From: ChocPot-Mid sp043804925
GTDB lineage: Bacteria > Bacteroidota > Ignavibacteria > Kapaibacteriales > UBA2268
Reading direction: 5' to 3'
NCBI GenBank assembly: GCA_043804925.1
Contig: JAZDIP010000044.1
Coordinates: 1-64,000 of the forward strand
DNA length: 64,000 nucleotides
The translations under genes and the position numbers were made by a program. Positions 54,610 to 63,978 of the stretch are shown piece after piece. The notes under the pieces were generated by a model, which searched no databases, was not told the origin of the DNA, and saw only the letters and a program-made list of their open reading frames with translations. Numbering within the stretch: the first letter of the stretch is position 1; every line of letters begins with the position of its first letter.

Positions 54610-56307
54610 TCAGATATGCAAATCCAAAAACTCAAATTTCTCTCCGCTGAAAAGTCCTTTGTCGCTTAATTTAATTTTCGGAATTACCAAAAGCGCCATG
54701 AAGGATAGCGTCATGAACGGAGCATTCAAATTAGAACCGAGTGCTTTTACTTTTTCATTCAACCGCAAATATTTTTCTGCAACTTTTTTCCCGTCTTCTC
54801 CGGTCATCAATCCTGCAACAGGTAATGCCAATGATTCAATCTTCCCGGAATCAACAACTGCGAGTCCACCCTTATTTTTAATAACTGCATTTACTGCACA
54901 GCACAAATCTTCATCGGTAGTTCCGGCTACAATGATATTATGAGAATCATGAGCCACACTCGAAGCAATTGCTCCTCTTTTCAATCCGATATTTCTAATA
55001 AATCCAAGTGCCGGCTTTGTGTCCTTATATCTGTTAACTACGGCAATTTTTAAAATATCATTTTCAGTGTCGGAGATAATATTTGCATCCTTTGTCTTTT
55101 CGTCGGCAACAATTTCATTTGTGAACAACTGCCCTTCGATAGCTTCAATAATCCTTATTTTTTTACCTGTTGCTTCAACTGCAAATTCTTCAATACTTTT
55201 AAAATTTGTTTTAAAATTATTGATATTTTCAATTTCGACGGATTCAATAAGCGATTTACCGTTCTCTGAAACTTTAATTCCTGAAATATATGTTTGCAAA
55301 ATATTGAAATTTTCAAGATTATCCACGATGATAAAATCGGCAGAGTCTCCTATTTGTAGTAAACCGGCATCAAGATTATAATGCTTAATTGGATTGAGTG
55401 TTGCTATTTTTAGACAGTCAAAAATGTCATAACCAAGTAACACTGCTTTTTTCACTATCATATTGATATGACCTTTAACAAGGTCGTCAGGATGTTTGTC
55501 ATCGCTGCAAAACATCAGCATATCAGGATGAGACTTAATCAATGGATGAAGAGTATCAAAATTCTTAGCGGCACTCCCTTCCCTAATTAATATTTTCATT
55601 CCATAAGAGATTTTTTCGAGGGCTTCTTCGATTTCAAAGCACTCATGGTCAGTACTTATACCCGCAGATATGTATTTCCGGGCATCATCTCCTATCATTC
55701 CGGGAGCGTGTCCGTCAACGGGTTTCCCAAGTTTTTTAGCAATCCTGAGCTTCTCCATTACTTCAGGAAATTCATAAAGGACACCCGGAAAATTCATCAT
55801 CTCGCTTAGATATTTAATTTCATCTTTGGAGAGTAGTTGCCGAATATCATCGGTAGAAATTGTCGAACCCGATGTTTCAAAAGTTGTAGCAGGCACACAG
55901 GAAGGAGCACCAAAATAAAATTTAAACGGTACTTTTTTCCCATTTTCAATCATGAAGTTTACACCATCAATTCCCATAACATTCGCTATTTCATGTGGGT
56001 CCGATACTGTCGCAACTGTTCCATGAGTTACAGCCAGACGGGCAAATTCGGAAGGTACAAGCATCGAACTTTCTATGTGGATATGTGAATCAATCAAGCC
56101 GGGCAAGATAAATTTATGAGTTTCGAGTTCTGAGGTTTGAGTTGTGAAGCCGGTATTTCCGTTCACGGTTTTCTTTTCGCGGTTTTCATTTTCATGATTT
56201 TGTCGAATGATATCTTTTATGATTCCATTTTCAACAACAACGGTTCCATAATAAATTTTATTATCAGTTAAATCAACAATATTACCGCTAACCGAAAAAT
56301 TGCTCAT
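54610..56307 (-). CDS. ade: Adenine deaminase
   Basis: A 565-residue amidohydrolase converting adenine to hypoxanthine. Metal and catalytic motifs: GLIDSHIHIESSML (HxH), 'ATVSDPHEIANVMG', 'PVDGHAPG', 'STDHECFE', and 'CSDDKHPDDL' with the conserved Asp. C-terminal family segments include 'ASSVAHDSHNIIVAGT' and 'MTLSFMALLVIPKIKLSDKGLF'. It is 28 bp downstream of rsmI on the same strand and probably co-transcribed. Between beta strands of the N-terminal domain is an unusual, polar stretch of ~28 residues (about residues 36-64), encoded by a filler-like sequence (56116-56202). Confidence 0.94.
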   Translation of the reverse strand: MSNFSVSGNIVDLTDNKIYYGTVVVENGIIKDIIRQNHENENREKKTVNGNTGFTTQTSELETHKFILPGLIDSHIHIESSMLVPSEFARLAVTHGTVATVSDPHEIANVMGIDGVNFMIENGKKVPFKFYFGAPSCVPATTFETSGSTISTDDIRQLLSKDEIKYLSEMMNFPGVLYEFPEVMEKLRIAKKLGKPVDGHAPGMIGDDARKYISAGISTDHECFEIEEALEKISYGMKILIREGSAAKNFDTLHPLIKSHPDMLMFCSDDKHPDDLVKGHINMIVKKAVLLGYDIFDCLKIATLNPIKHYNLDAGLLQIGDSADFIIVDNLENFNILQTYISGIKVSENGKSLIESVEIENINNFKTNFKSIEEFAVEATGKKIRIIEAIEGQLFTNEIVADEKTKDANIISDTENDILKIAVVNRYKDTKPALGFIRNIGLKRGAIASSVAHDSHNIIVAGTTDEDLCCAVNAVIKNKGGLAVVDSGKIESLALPVAGLMTGEDGKKVAEKYLRLNEKVKALGSNLNAPFMTLSFMALLVIPKIKLSDKGLFSGEKFEFLDLHI

Positions 56308-56335
56308 GTTATTAAATAAAATTATTTGCTAATTT

Positions 56336-57772
56336 CTATTCGCCATCTTTTTTACCTGGTTTATCATTAGGTTTATTCCGCTTTTCATCAGATTTGAATT
56401 TTCTGACACCTGAACTACCGCGTCTATCGTCAGTTCTTCCTCGGCGGTCACCTGAACTACCGCGTCTATCGTCAGTTCTTCCTCGGCGGTCACCTGAGCT
56501 ACCACGTCTGTCATCCGGACTTCTTCGCCTGTCGCCTGAACTACTTCGCCTGTCGCCTGAGCTACTTCGTCTGTCATCAGATTTGAATTGTCTCTTCTTG
56601 TTTTCTCCCTGTCTGCCTTCCTCTGTCTTCTGTCTGCTTCTTCCGTCATCTTTTCGGCTATCCTTACTCCATTCTCCTTTATCCCTTCTCCCTTCATCAC
56701 GCCTATCATCTGATTTAAATCTCCCACCACCCGAACTACTGCGTCTGTCATCTGCTTTGAATCTACCAGCACCCGAACTACCCCTTCTGTCATCAGACTT
56801 GCCTCTGTTATCCCCCGAACTACTCCCTCTGCCGTCAGATTTATATCTTCCGCTACTTGTAGAACTTCTTCTTTCATCAGACCTGCCTCTACTATCCCTT
56901 GAACTACTCCTTCTGTCATTCCTTCGGATATCTTTTCTCCATTCTCCTTTTTCCCTCCTCCCTTCGTCAAACCTGTCTTTTTTTCTATAATCATCTTCAG
57001 ATTTGTTGAAATTACTTTCTCTCCTCTTTTCATTTTCGATATCCCATTCCCTGCTAATACTTCCATCACCCGGCAAACCTTCGAAAACAACGATAAATTC
57101 ACCTTTGAACTTCTTTTCTGAAAATCTTTCGTATAATTCAGAAAAAGTACCGTAATGATGTGTTTCAAACGGCATTGTCAGGTTGCAGCCAATATATGCT
57201 TTTCTATAAGGCATTACATCCTTGGCGGCTTCCAAAAAAGGCATCATTCTATATGGAGTTTCAAGAAGAGCAACTGTCCTTTTTTCTTTGCTTAATTCAT
57301 GCAATTGGCTTAGTCTTTCTTCCTTGATTCTGCTCAAAAATCCTGCGAAGAGAAACTGTGTAATCGTTAATCCGCTTCGCACAATTCCAGCCATTAAACT
57401 TGAAGCACCGGGTATAACGCTGATTTCAATATCTTTGCCAATAGCAGCTTTAACCAATGCAAATCCCGGGTCTGCAAATACAGGAGTTCCGCAATCAGAA
57501 ATAAGTGCATATCGTTTTCCCTGCTCTATGCTATAAATGAGTTGAAGCGTTCTTTCATCTTCATTGTGTTCATTCAACAGTTCAATTTCTTTATGGATAT
57601 TGTATTGCTTGAGAATCTTTGCACCTTCTTTGCCTTCTTCGCAGATAATTTTATCGCAATTTTTTAAAATTTTAATTGCTCTTAGTGTTATATCATCCCA
57701 ATTTCCGATGGGAGTGGATACAATATAGAGAATGCCTTTTTTCTCCGTACCTTCGTTGTTGTTCGTTTCCAA
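56336..57772 (-). CDS. rsmI: 16S rRNA 2'-O-ribose methyltransferase RsmI with long Arg/Ser-rich tail
   Basis: A 478-residue protein. Residues 12-235 are the RsmI (YraL) domain, which methylates C1402 of 16S rRNA: 'ILYIVSTPIGNWDDITLRAI', 'CDKIICEEG', 'ALISDCGTPVFADPGFALV', 'VIPGASSLMAGIV', 'LLETPYRMMPFLE'. The normal protein ends soon after. Here residues ~237-478 form a disordered tail of repeated 'DDRRGSSGDRRGRT' units with a central 'GRSRQKTEEGRQGENKK' segment. The latter is encoded by the same CTGTCTGCCTTCC-type string as the intergenic filler (56599-56650). The tail resembles RGG/RS-type RNA-binding sequences; its function is inferred only. Long open frames on other frames and the other strand here are consequences of the repeats. 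Confidence 0.93.
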   Translation of the reverse strand: METNNNEGTEKKGILYIVSTPIGNWDDITLRAIKILKNCDKIICEEGKEGAKILKQYNIHKEIELLNEHNEDERTLQLIYSIEQGKRYALISDCGTPVFADPGFALVKAAIGKDIEISVIPGASSLMAGIVRSGLTITQFLFAGFLSRIKEERLSQLHELSKEKRTVALLETPYRMMPFLEAAKDVMPYRKAYIGCNLTMPFETHHYGTFSELYERFSEKKFKGEFIVVFEGLPGDGSISREWDIENEKRRESNFNKSEDDYRKKDRFDEGRREKGEWRKDIRRNDRRSSSRDSRGRSDERRSSTSSGRYKSDGRGSSSGDNRGKSDDRRGSSGAGRFKADDRRSSSGGGRFKSDDRRDEGRRDKGEWSKDSRKDDGRSRQKTEEGRQGENKKRQFKSDDRRSSSGDRRSSSGDRRRSPDDRRGSSGDRRGRTDDRRGSSGDRRGRTDDRRGSSGVRKFKSDEKRNKPNDKPGKKDGE

Positions 57773-58048
57773 AGTTTTTCTTCAAATTTTTGTTAAAATG
57801 TTAGATACTAAATTACATAATTTATAAATAGTAAAGTTCATCATTAAATCTTTTGCATCAATTTAAGATGATTTATTTTTAAATTTATCGAACTTCTGCG
57901 AAAAGAAAATCTATAAGAGAATAATAAGCCAAACTATGATTAGCGGTTTACAAATAAATAATAAATCTCAAATTTTGTATCGTTTATTATTAACGACAAA
58001 AATAAAACGATATGAACAAAAAATGGTAATGAGCTTAATTTCTCTTAA

Positions 58049-58396
58049 GATTTTGAATTTGAAGGTGCAGCAAATTTTTCTCCAAATAGTAAATATCTGG
58101 CATTGTCAATCAGACCATTAGCTGATTCGGATAAACCAGACAGCTTAAAGCGTTTTAATGCAATCTGGATTATTGATGTGGACAAAGTGTTAGCTGAGCA
58201 TCCCGATACTGTACATGTAAAGAAAATAAACCTCCGAAATGAATTTTGTATGTACGCATTTGCAGGTGCATGGCCTGAATTTATATCGGAAAACACTTTA
58301 GCTGTTTCAATGCACGTAGATGGCGATGAAATGTCTGCTTTATGGGAAATAACTATTGACGGCAAAATAGTCAGGCAGTTGACTTTCGAGCCGTAA
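58049..58396 (+). pseudogene. Fragment of a PD40/TolB-like propeller protein
   Basis: An open frame without a plausible ATG start (a TAA stop lies just upstream at 58046; TTG at 58103 is the only alternative). It encodes ~115 residues resembling the C-terminal end of a WD40-like (PD40) propeller: 'FEGAANFSPNSKYLALSI', 'IWIIDVDKVLAEHPD', 'GAWPEFISENTLAVSMH', 'SALWEITIDGKIVRQLT'. No matching N-terminal part is found in any frame upstream, so it appears truncated. A proper terminator follows, suggesting a once-functional 3' end. The rest of 57773-58048 has no coding content that I can support. Confidence 0.55.
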
Positions 58397-58409
58397 TTTA
58401 AATAATTAG

Positions 58410-58442
58410 AAAGCCGTCTCTCAATCGGGGCGGCTTTTTTTG
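58410..58442 (+). terminator. Intrinsic terminator after the PD40 fragment
   Basis: Stem AAAGCCG (58410-58416) / CGGCTTT (58431-58437) followed by a run of T to 58441. It lies 14 bp after the stop codon of the fragment. Confidence 0.85.
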
Positions 58443-58542
58443 TACGTTTTTGTCAAATTCGCGAAATAATTTATTACCTGCGGGAAAAATACCACTCTTG
58501 TTTTGCTTTTCTACCAAAATTTAATCCCTCTGGGATATTTTT

Positions 58543-58646
58543 TCCTTCTGTCTTTCTGTCCTTCCGTCTTTCTGTCATTCCGTCCTTCTGTCTTCTGACT
58601 TCTGTCTTCTTCGATTCACGTTTCGCTGTTTCACGTTTCACGAAAA
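58543..58646. repeat. CTGTCTTTCTGTCC and TTTCACG filler strings
   Basis: CTTCTGTCTTTCTGTCC-type strings followed by CACGTTTCGCTGTTTCACG strings, in the gap before the yicC stop. The first matches the 28011-28083 family; the second matches strings at 6959-6993 and 7147-7170. Confidence 0.75.
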
Positions 58647-58653
58647 ATTAGTA

Positions 58654-59535
58654 CTACTCTATATTCTGAATCTGTTCCCTTATTCTTTCTAATTCTTCTT
58701 TCATATATACAACCTGCTGTGCTATTTCCGCATCACTGCATTTAGAGCCGATGGTGTTTACTTCTCGGTTCATTTCCTGAAGCAGAAAGTTGATTTTCTT
58801 TCCGATAGAATCAGCAGATTTTTGTTTTATTGCTTCGTTAAAAAACTTAATATGGGAACGCATTCTAACGCATTCTTCCGAAAAGTCAAGTTTGTCTGCA
58901 AGAATCACCATCTCCATTTGGAGACGATGCTCATCAATTTCGTCGCTTTCAAAAAGCTGGGCAACCCTCATTCTCAATCTTTCTCTTTCCTGGGGTATCT
59001 TGTCCAAACCAAGTGCATCAACCTTTTCCAATACAGTTGCAACTTGTTTCATTCTGGAACTTATGTCCTTTACGATTTGTTGTCCCTCGTTCTTACGCAT
59101 ATTATCGAGAGCATTCAAAGCATTGTTAAGTGCATTTTTGGTAATCTTCCATTCGATTTCAGCATCTTCTGTCTTGGACTTAACAATAAATCCATTTGAA
59201 AAATGAAGTAAATTATCAACAGAAACATCACCTTTCATTTTCAATTTGTTTTTCAATTTTAATAGACTGTTAAAATACTGTTTCGCTGAATCAAGATTTA
59301 TATCAAACGGCTGAACGGATTCGTCAAAATCAATAGTAACGTTGACATATATACTGCCGCGGTTAACCGTTTTTTTGATAATATCTCTTATGTCAAATTC
59401 CTTGTGGGCAATATTTCGGTGAAGTTTCGAGTTTATCTCGAGAAACCTTCCATTTAAACTTTTAATTTCAACAGATACTATATAACCCTTATCTTTGGCT
59501 TCAGCTTTACTGAAACCTGTCATACTTTTAATCAT
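58654..59535 (-). CDS. yicC: YicC family endoribonuclease-like protein
   Basis: A 293-residue cytoplasmic protein with the YicC signature from the first residue ('MIKSMTGFSKAEA...VSVEIKSLNGRFLEINSKL') and the C-terminal DUF1732 region ('EMVILADKLDFSEECVRMRSHIKFFNEAIK', 'NFLLQEMNREVNTIGSKCSDAEIAQQVVYMKEELERIREQIQN'). E. coli YicC is an RNase involved in sRNA turnover. The length is as usual. It lies on the same strand as the carbonic anhydrase gene, 65 bp downstream of it. Confidence 0.95.
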   Translation of the reverse strand: MIKSMTGFSKAEAKDKGYIVSVEIKSLNGRFLEINSKLHRNIAHKEFDIRDIIKKTVNRGSIYVNVTIDFDESVQPFDINLDSAKQYFNSLLKLKNKLKMKGDVSVDNLLHFSNGFIVKSKTEDAEIEWKITKNALNNALNALDNMRKNEGQQIVKDISSRMKQVATVLEKVDALGLDKIPQERERLRMRVAQLFESDEIDEHRLQMEMVILADKLDFSEECVRMRSHIKFFNEAIKQKSADSIGKKINFLLQEMNREVNTIGSKCSDAEIAQQVVYMKEELERIREQIQNIE

Positions 59536-59600
59536 GATTAAAAAATAAATTAGTAAAAAAAATAAAGTGCAAATTAAGATATTTTTCGTAATAAACGGAA

Positions 59601-60140
59601 TTAAAGTTGGCTTCTGTATTGTACTACATAATTCAGGTAATTTTTTGCAGTATCATTTATCCTGTCCAATTCCTGGGTTGTAAGTTCTTTAACTATCTTG
59701 GCAGGGATACCTGCAACAAGCGTGCCTTCCGGGACGACAAAATTTTCTTTAATCAGCGAACCGGCGGCTACCATTGAATAAGAATTTACGATACTCCCAT
59801 CGAGCAATATGGAACCTGTTCCAATCAGGCAATTATCATGCAAAGTCGTTCCATGCAATTTTACGCCATGTCCGATAGAAACATTATTGCCTATTATCAA
59901 TGGATTCGTTTCGTGAGTAACGTGGAGCATGCAAAGGTCCTGAATGTTTGTTTGTTTGCCAATCCTGATAAAATTAACGTCTCCCCTAATAACCGTATTG
60001 TACCAAATTGAACAGTCTTCGCCTATCTCTACGTCTCCGATTATCTTGACTCCTTCACAAATAAAAACACTGGGATGTATTTGGGGTGTTACACCATTGT
60101 ACGTTATTATACTTCCATTTTGGCCTGTTTCGAGCCGCAT
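59601..60140 (-). CDS. Gamma-carbonic anhydrase family protein
   Basis: A 179-residue left-handed beta-helix (hexapeptide repeat) protein. The metal-binding histidine pattern of gamma carbonic anhydrases is visible: HVTHE (H73, H76) and IGHGVKLHG (H91, H96). 'SIWYNTVIRGDVNFIRIG.....IQD' is the classic CaiE/YrdA/PaaY signature. Members are carbonic anhydrases or close relatives of unknown activity. The usual C-terminal helix is present. It is 57 bp downstream of the propeller lipoprotein gene in the other direction of reading, so the minus-strand genes 58654-61436 may form one transcript. Confidence 0.93.
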   Translation of the reverse strand: MRLETGQNGSIITYNGVTPQIHPSVFICEGVKIIGDVEIGEDCSIWYNTVIRGDVNFIRIGKQTNIQDLCMLHVTHETNPLIIGNNVSIGHGVKLHGTTLHDNCLIGTGSILLDGSIVNSYSMVAAGSLIKENFVVPEGTLVAGIPAKIVKELTTQELDRINDTAKNYLNYVVQYRSQL

Positions 60141-60197
60141 CGCAATTCTTTTAATTTATTTTACAATATAAAATTTATAAATATAATAAAATTATCT

Positions 60198-61436
60198 TTA
60201 CCATGGAATAAATTTTTTCATCGGAGTTTCATCAATTCGTAAAATTTGTACTTTTTCAGCCCCTCCAAACAAAATATGCCTGTTTGGAGAAACCAAAGGT
60301 TGCAAATTTAGTATAGGTGCTTCCGAAAGTGATAAAACATTTTCAAGAAATCCGTTTTTTCTCATAAAATACACCCCGGATGCTTCTTCATCTGAGCCAA
60401 TAAATGCAATTATATTTTCAGCAATCATCAAGGGAGATGTTATCGAAACTTCGATGTATTTATCCCAAACCTTTTTCCCGTATTTGTTAAATACAGTAAC
60501 CATTGAAACCGGCTTACCCATGCCGCTGTTGTATGCCACAATATATAAATTATCATCTGTATCAACGGATAAAAATCTTGGCAGAAGTGACAATTCCTTT
60601 TTCCACTTAATCTGTCCTTTGTCATTAAGGCAATAAATGGCGGGATATTTCTCCTCACCAATGACTTCAAGGCAGATTACATAGATTTTATTATTGGAAA
60701 AAACGGGGGGCTTGATAATTCGTGAATTTTTAAAATATTTTTTCCATTTTTCTTTGCCTTTTGAACTCAAAAACAGAAGTGTATCTGTTTCTCCAAATAA
60801 GTTTTTGGTTAGAGGTAAAATGATATTTCCTTTTTCATCGGCAGGGAAATATTTTAATATGGCTGAGTTATATCTTTTTTCCCAAATAATTTTACCATCG
60901 AAATTATATTTTGAAATCTTGCCATCTGATGAAGCGGTAACGATTCCATCATTGACTGCAAGCAAATCGGAAAAAGTAACAATGTCTTGGGCTGAGATTT
61001 TATTAAAATACTTTTTCCATCTTAATTTTCCTTTAATTGAAAATGAATAAAGCTTGCCGGCATTATCAATCACATAAATATTTTGTTTCGGGTCGGCACA
61101 CATACCGGCTGAAGCAACATTGTCAGAATCCAACTTAACATGCCACTTCAGTTCACGATTGTCAAAAAAGATAATTTCTCCTTCAGAAGAAGGAAAGACA
61201 ATTTTATAACCTGATAGAGCAAGGAGTGGAGCTATTGCTCCTCCAGTAAATGCTGAATCATAAGAGTCAACAAAATATATTTGCCTGTAAAAATCACCGA
61301 ATCTTTCGTAAGAATTATTCCTCGAAAAACCTCCATAGATGTTTACCGGTTCTCCTTCTAGCAACACTTCTTTCTCACAGGAAATAAGAAGAAGCAATAC
61401 AATCACCGAAAAAACAATTTGACAGCATTTATTCAT
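60198..61436 (-). CDS. PQQ-like beta-propeller lipoprotein
   Basis: A 412-residue protein starting MNKCCQIVFSVIVLLLLISC; the lipobox LLISC gives lipidation at the Cys, so it is an outer- or inner-membrane lipoprotein. The body has PQQ/BamB-type blades of the form 'GKLRWKKYF', 'GKIIWEKRY', 'GKEKWKKYF', 'GQIKWKKEL', 'GKKVWDKYI' separated by ~40 residues, i.e. a seven- or eight-bladed propeller. No catalytic (PQQ-ligand) residues are evident. A BamB-like structural role is possible, but the sequence is not close. The start at 61436 replaces a longer frame that would put nine residues before the signal peptide. Confidence 0.85.
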   Translation of the reverse strand: MNKCCQIVFSVIVLLLLISCEKEVLLEGEPVNIYGGFSRNNSYERFGDFYRQIYFVDSYDSAFTGGAIAPLLALSGYKIVFPSSEGEIIFFDNRELKWHVKLDSDNVASAGMCADPKQNIYVIDNAGKLYSFSIKGKLRWKKYFNKISAQDIVTFSDLLAVNDGIVTASSDGKISKYNFDGKIIWEKRYNSAILKYFPADEKGNIILPLTKNLFGETDTLLFLSSKGKEKWKKYFKNSRIIKPPVFSNNKIYVICLEVIGEEKYPAIYCLNDKGQIKWKKELSLLPRFLSVDTDDNLYIVAYNSGMGKPVSMVTVFNKYGKKVWDKYIEVSITSPLMIAENIIAFIGSDEEASGVYFMRKNGFLENVLSLSEAPILNLQPLVSPNRHILFGGAEKVQILRIDETPMKKFIPW

Positions 61437-61536
61437 ATTTAAAAAATTCAAAGATAAATTCACAATAATATTCTGACAAAAATAAGACAGATTTTAGTAA
61501 AATCAGAGCATAAAATAATATTTATATCTCTTTCAT

Positions 61537-63852
61537 TCACTTATTCACAATCACTTTCAGAGTTTCTGTCTTCTCAGCATTTAAAATTCGGATTAGATAA
61601 ATTCCATTAGGGACATTCGAGCAATCCCATGTCAGAATACCATTATACTCATTTTGCTTTTCAATTGTAATTCTATCTTTTCCTGCAACTTTTGTACCAT
61701 AAACATCGTAAACCGCAACATCATCATTTTCAATATCCAAGCTCGTATTCCAATTAATTAGTGAACTAACAATGTTAGTTGCAGGGACGGGGTAAGGATG
61801 TGTTGCAAAAGAATTATCGTAATTCTCTATTTGTCCTTCCACTGATGTCTCTGTTTTTGGTGTAACTTTAACCGGGTAAACATCCGAATACTCAATCCAT
61901 ATAAGTCCTGATGATTCTCTTAGTTTTTGCCTAACTACAGTTGCATAAAAAATTGTGTCATTTGACCATGCACCGGGTTGAAATTGCAAATTAGATAATT
62001 TTACTTCCTTCCATTCAGGAAAATTACTTTGATAATTAATGCTTGAGTAGGTCTTGTGTTTATGATTATCGAAAATAAATAATTCTTTTTGATACTTCAT
62101 GCAAGAAACGGAATTAATTTTTGCCGTATCAGTTACAGTAAAAATTTTATTAAATATTTTTGTTTGACTGTTAAAGTAAAAAAAGTTTGTTGTATAAAAA
62201 CTATCAATTTTTGTACGTGTACGGATTATGAAGTCATTGACATCCCAAATAACAGTGCCTGGGAAATCACCTTCTAATACATACTGTTCCTCTGTCATCC
62301 AATTTTCCCCTAAATCGGTTGATTCCATTATATAAATAGTCGAACTATCTCTTGGTTCTGTGTCACTGTAATTTTTGCTGTCTTTTGCAAAAGCTTGTAA
62401 ATTATTATCAGTATTAACTTTGATATTAAGTATACTTGTTGAATCAATCCAATATGTTTTAATTGGATTAAATTTTGAATCATATTGAATAAAGAATGTT
62501 AAATCCCATAGGAAGGGGACACAATATGCAATATATGCAGTGTCCACTTTTTCAATATTTAAACCATACTTATAAAAGCAGTAGGAATGCCATTTATAAA
62601 ATCCACCGGTAAAAGTTTCACCGAAATCTGTTGTTAACATAAAATTCCTATCCTTAGTGGAATCGGATAAAGTTATTCCATCGTTATGTGATATAGCATA
62701 TCCAAAACCGGTGGAATCCAAATAAAATCCGTTTATATCCTTCATGTTTTTAATTAAAGTATCGGTAAATACCTGAGGTTTCCATGTAACACCGGCGTCG
62801 TTTGTCTTAAAAATCTTTAAACCATTCGACATAAATCCAATTTGACTGTCCAGCCATTTAAGGATTTTTGAGTCTCTTTTCATTACATTAGACTTTAATA
62901 TCCAGGTTTCGCCTCCATTTGTCGAGATGTAAATAGTTTTATCGGGACCAACGGCAATTATATGTTCATTATCAATAAACTCAAATTCATAAATTATCGG
63001 ATTTACAAATCTATCTATGGAATCTGTACTGACCTCAATCTTTTGTAAATCCTCATCAATTCTAAAGAAATCTATCCAAGATACCCTCCAAGAGGAATGA
63101 TATTTAATTTCCAGATTGTATATTTTGTTATTATGAACTTGATAAATGTTGATATTATTCGCAACTTTTACAAACCCATCTTTCGGATTTTCGGTTTCAT
63201 ACAAGTTGTTTTGAAGATTTGCATATAACTTCCCGTCTTTACTTCTTAATTCAGAAGCTATTGTACCATACATAGCAATTACAATTTCATCAGCTTGAAA
63301 ATTATTTTGAATATCGAGCGAAATGATAGTCCCGTTTTTTGTTGGTAAATATAAATTTTCTTTAAATGCACATAGAGTCCACGATGACCATGAAGTATCG
63401 AGAGCTAATGTTTGAATATAATCGAGATTATAATTATAAATATCCAATTGGTCAACTGAAAGTAAATACAGTTGGCTCCCGTCATCAACTAAATCATTGC
63501 AATATCTATTAGCATTTGTTTTTATTATCTGCCAGTTATTTCCATTATCAACCGATTTTAATAAAAATCCATTGTCGCTAATTGCAAAAAATGAATTATC
63601 CACATATATCATTTTTTTAATATTTAAACTGTCTTCACAAATTTTTTTCTGTTGCCAGGATTCACCTTTATCGGTAGATGATAGAATAATACCATTAGTA
63701 CCAAAGACGATAACAATTTGCTCATTAAAAGCCACACCATAAAAATCGCAAATCATTCTTTCAATATCAAACCGGAAATTATCTTCTGCTGAAACCTGAT
63801 AACAAGAAGAAAATAAAACCAACAAGATAATTAATCGTTTTAGTAACATCAT
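61537..63852 (-). CDS. Secreted Ycf48/BNR-type propeller protein with T9SS sorting domain
   Basis: A 771- or 772-residue exported protein starting MMLLKRLIILLVLFSSCYQV. ATGs at 63852 and 63849 are adjacent; GAAGGAG just upstream is spaced better for the second. The body has sortilin/Ycf48-like blades (SSTDKGESW, SVDNGNNW, STNGGETW, TNDAGVTW, STDLGENW). The C-terminal ~80 residues are a T9SS domain (HPYPVPATN ... PNGIYLIRIL). A 43-codon in-frame extension upstream is not coding; it spans the element shared with the 19122 gene. It is the last gene of the window; its promoter region is complete but nothing beyond 64000 is known. Confidence 0.86.
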   Translation of the reverse strand: MMLLKRLIILLVLFSSCYQVSAEDNFRFDIERMICDFYGVAFNEQIVIVFGTNGIILSSTDKGESWQQKKICEDSLNIKKMIYVDNSFFAISDNGFLLKSVDNGNNWQIIKTNANRYCNDLVDDGSQLYLLSVDQLDIYNYNLDYIQTLALDTSWSSWTLCAFKENLYLPTKNGTIISLDIQNNFQADEIVIAMYGTIASELRSKDGKLYANLQNNLYETENPKDGFVKVANNINIYQVHNNKIYNLEIKYHSSWRVSWIDFFRIDEDLQKIEVSTDSIDRFVNPIIYEFEFIDNEHIIAVGPDKTIYISTNGGETWILKSNVMKRDSKILKWLDSQIGFMSNGLKIFKTNDAGVTWKPQVFTDTLIKNMKDINGFYLDSTGFGYAISHNDGITLSDSTKDRNFMLTTDFGETFTGGFYKWHSYCFYKYGLNIEKVDTAYIAYCVPFLWDLTFFIQYDSKFNPIKTYWIDSTSILNIKVNTDNNLQAFAKDSKNYSDTEPRDSSTIYIMESTDLGENWMTEEQYVLEGDFPGTVIWDVNDFIIRTRTKIDSFYTTNFFYFNSQTKIFNKIFTVTDTAKINSVSCMKYQKELFIFDNHKHKTYSSINYQSNFPEWKEVKLSNLQFQPGAWSNDTIFYATVVRQKLRESSGLIWIEYSDVYPVKVTPKTETSVEGQIENYDNSFATHPYPVPATNIVSSLINWNTSLDIENDDVAVYDVYGTKVAGKDRITIEKQNEYNGILTWDCSNVPNGIYLIRILNAEKTETLKVIVNK

Positions 63853-63927
63853 GACTCCTTCAATAGTTAAATAATGAACATAATTGATATTTTTTCGTAT
63901 TAATAACAAAACTTTTTTAAAATTTGT

Positions 63928-63978
63928 CAAAGATATACTTATATAACACATGAAAACGCAAAATGTTACACTTTTTTT
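63928..63978 (-). promoter_or_regulatory. Putative promoter/regulatory element shared with the 19122-22673 gene
   Basis: Bases 63933-63978 match 22697-22742 at 45 of 46 positions (one T/C difference). On the minus strand it carries TTTG (63962-63959) and a TATCTTTG box (63935-63928) 23 nt on, a spacing at the upper edge of the Bacteroidota -33/-7 pattern. It begins ~80 bp upstream of the start codon. Sequence on both sides is unrelated apart from AAATTTG. Confidence 0.6.

Noticed and set aside
56329..57168. Long frames (279 and 198 codons) overlapping the RsmI tail in other frames and on the plus strand
   Set aside because: The codon repeat leaves all frames open; only the frame continuous with the RsmI catalytic domain has a recognisable protein start.
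57936..58121. A 61-codon plus-strand frame upstream of the PD40 fragment
   Set aside because: Composition is non-protein-like and it is out of frame with the recognisable PD40 sequence.
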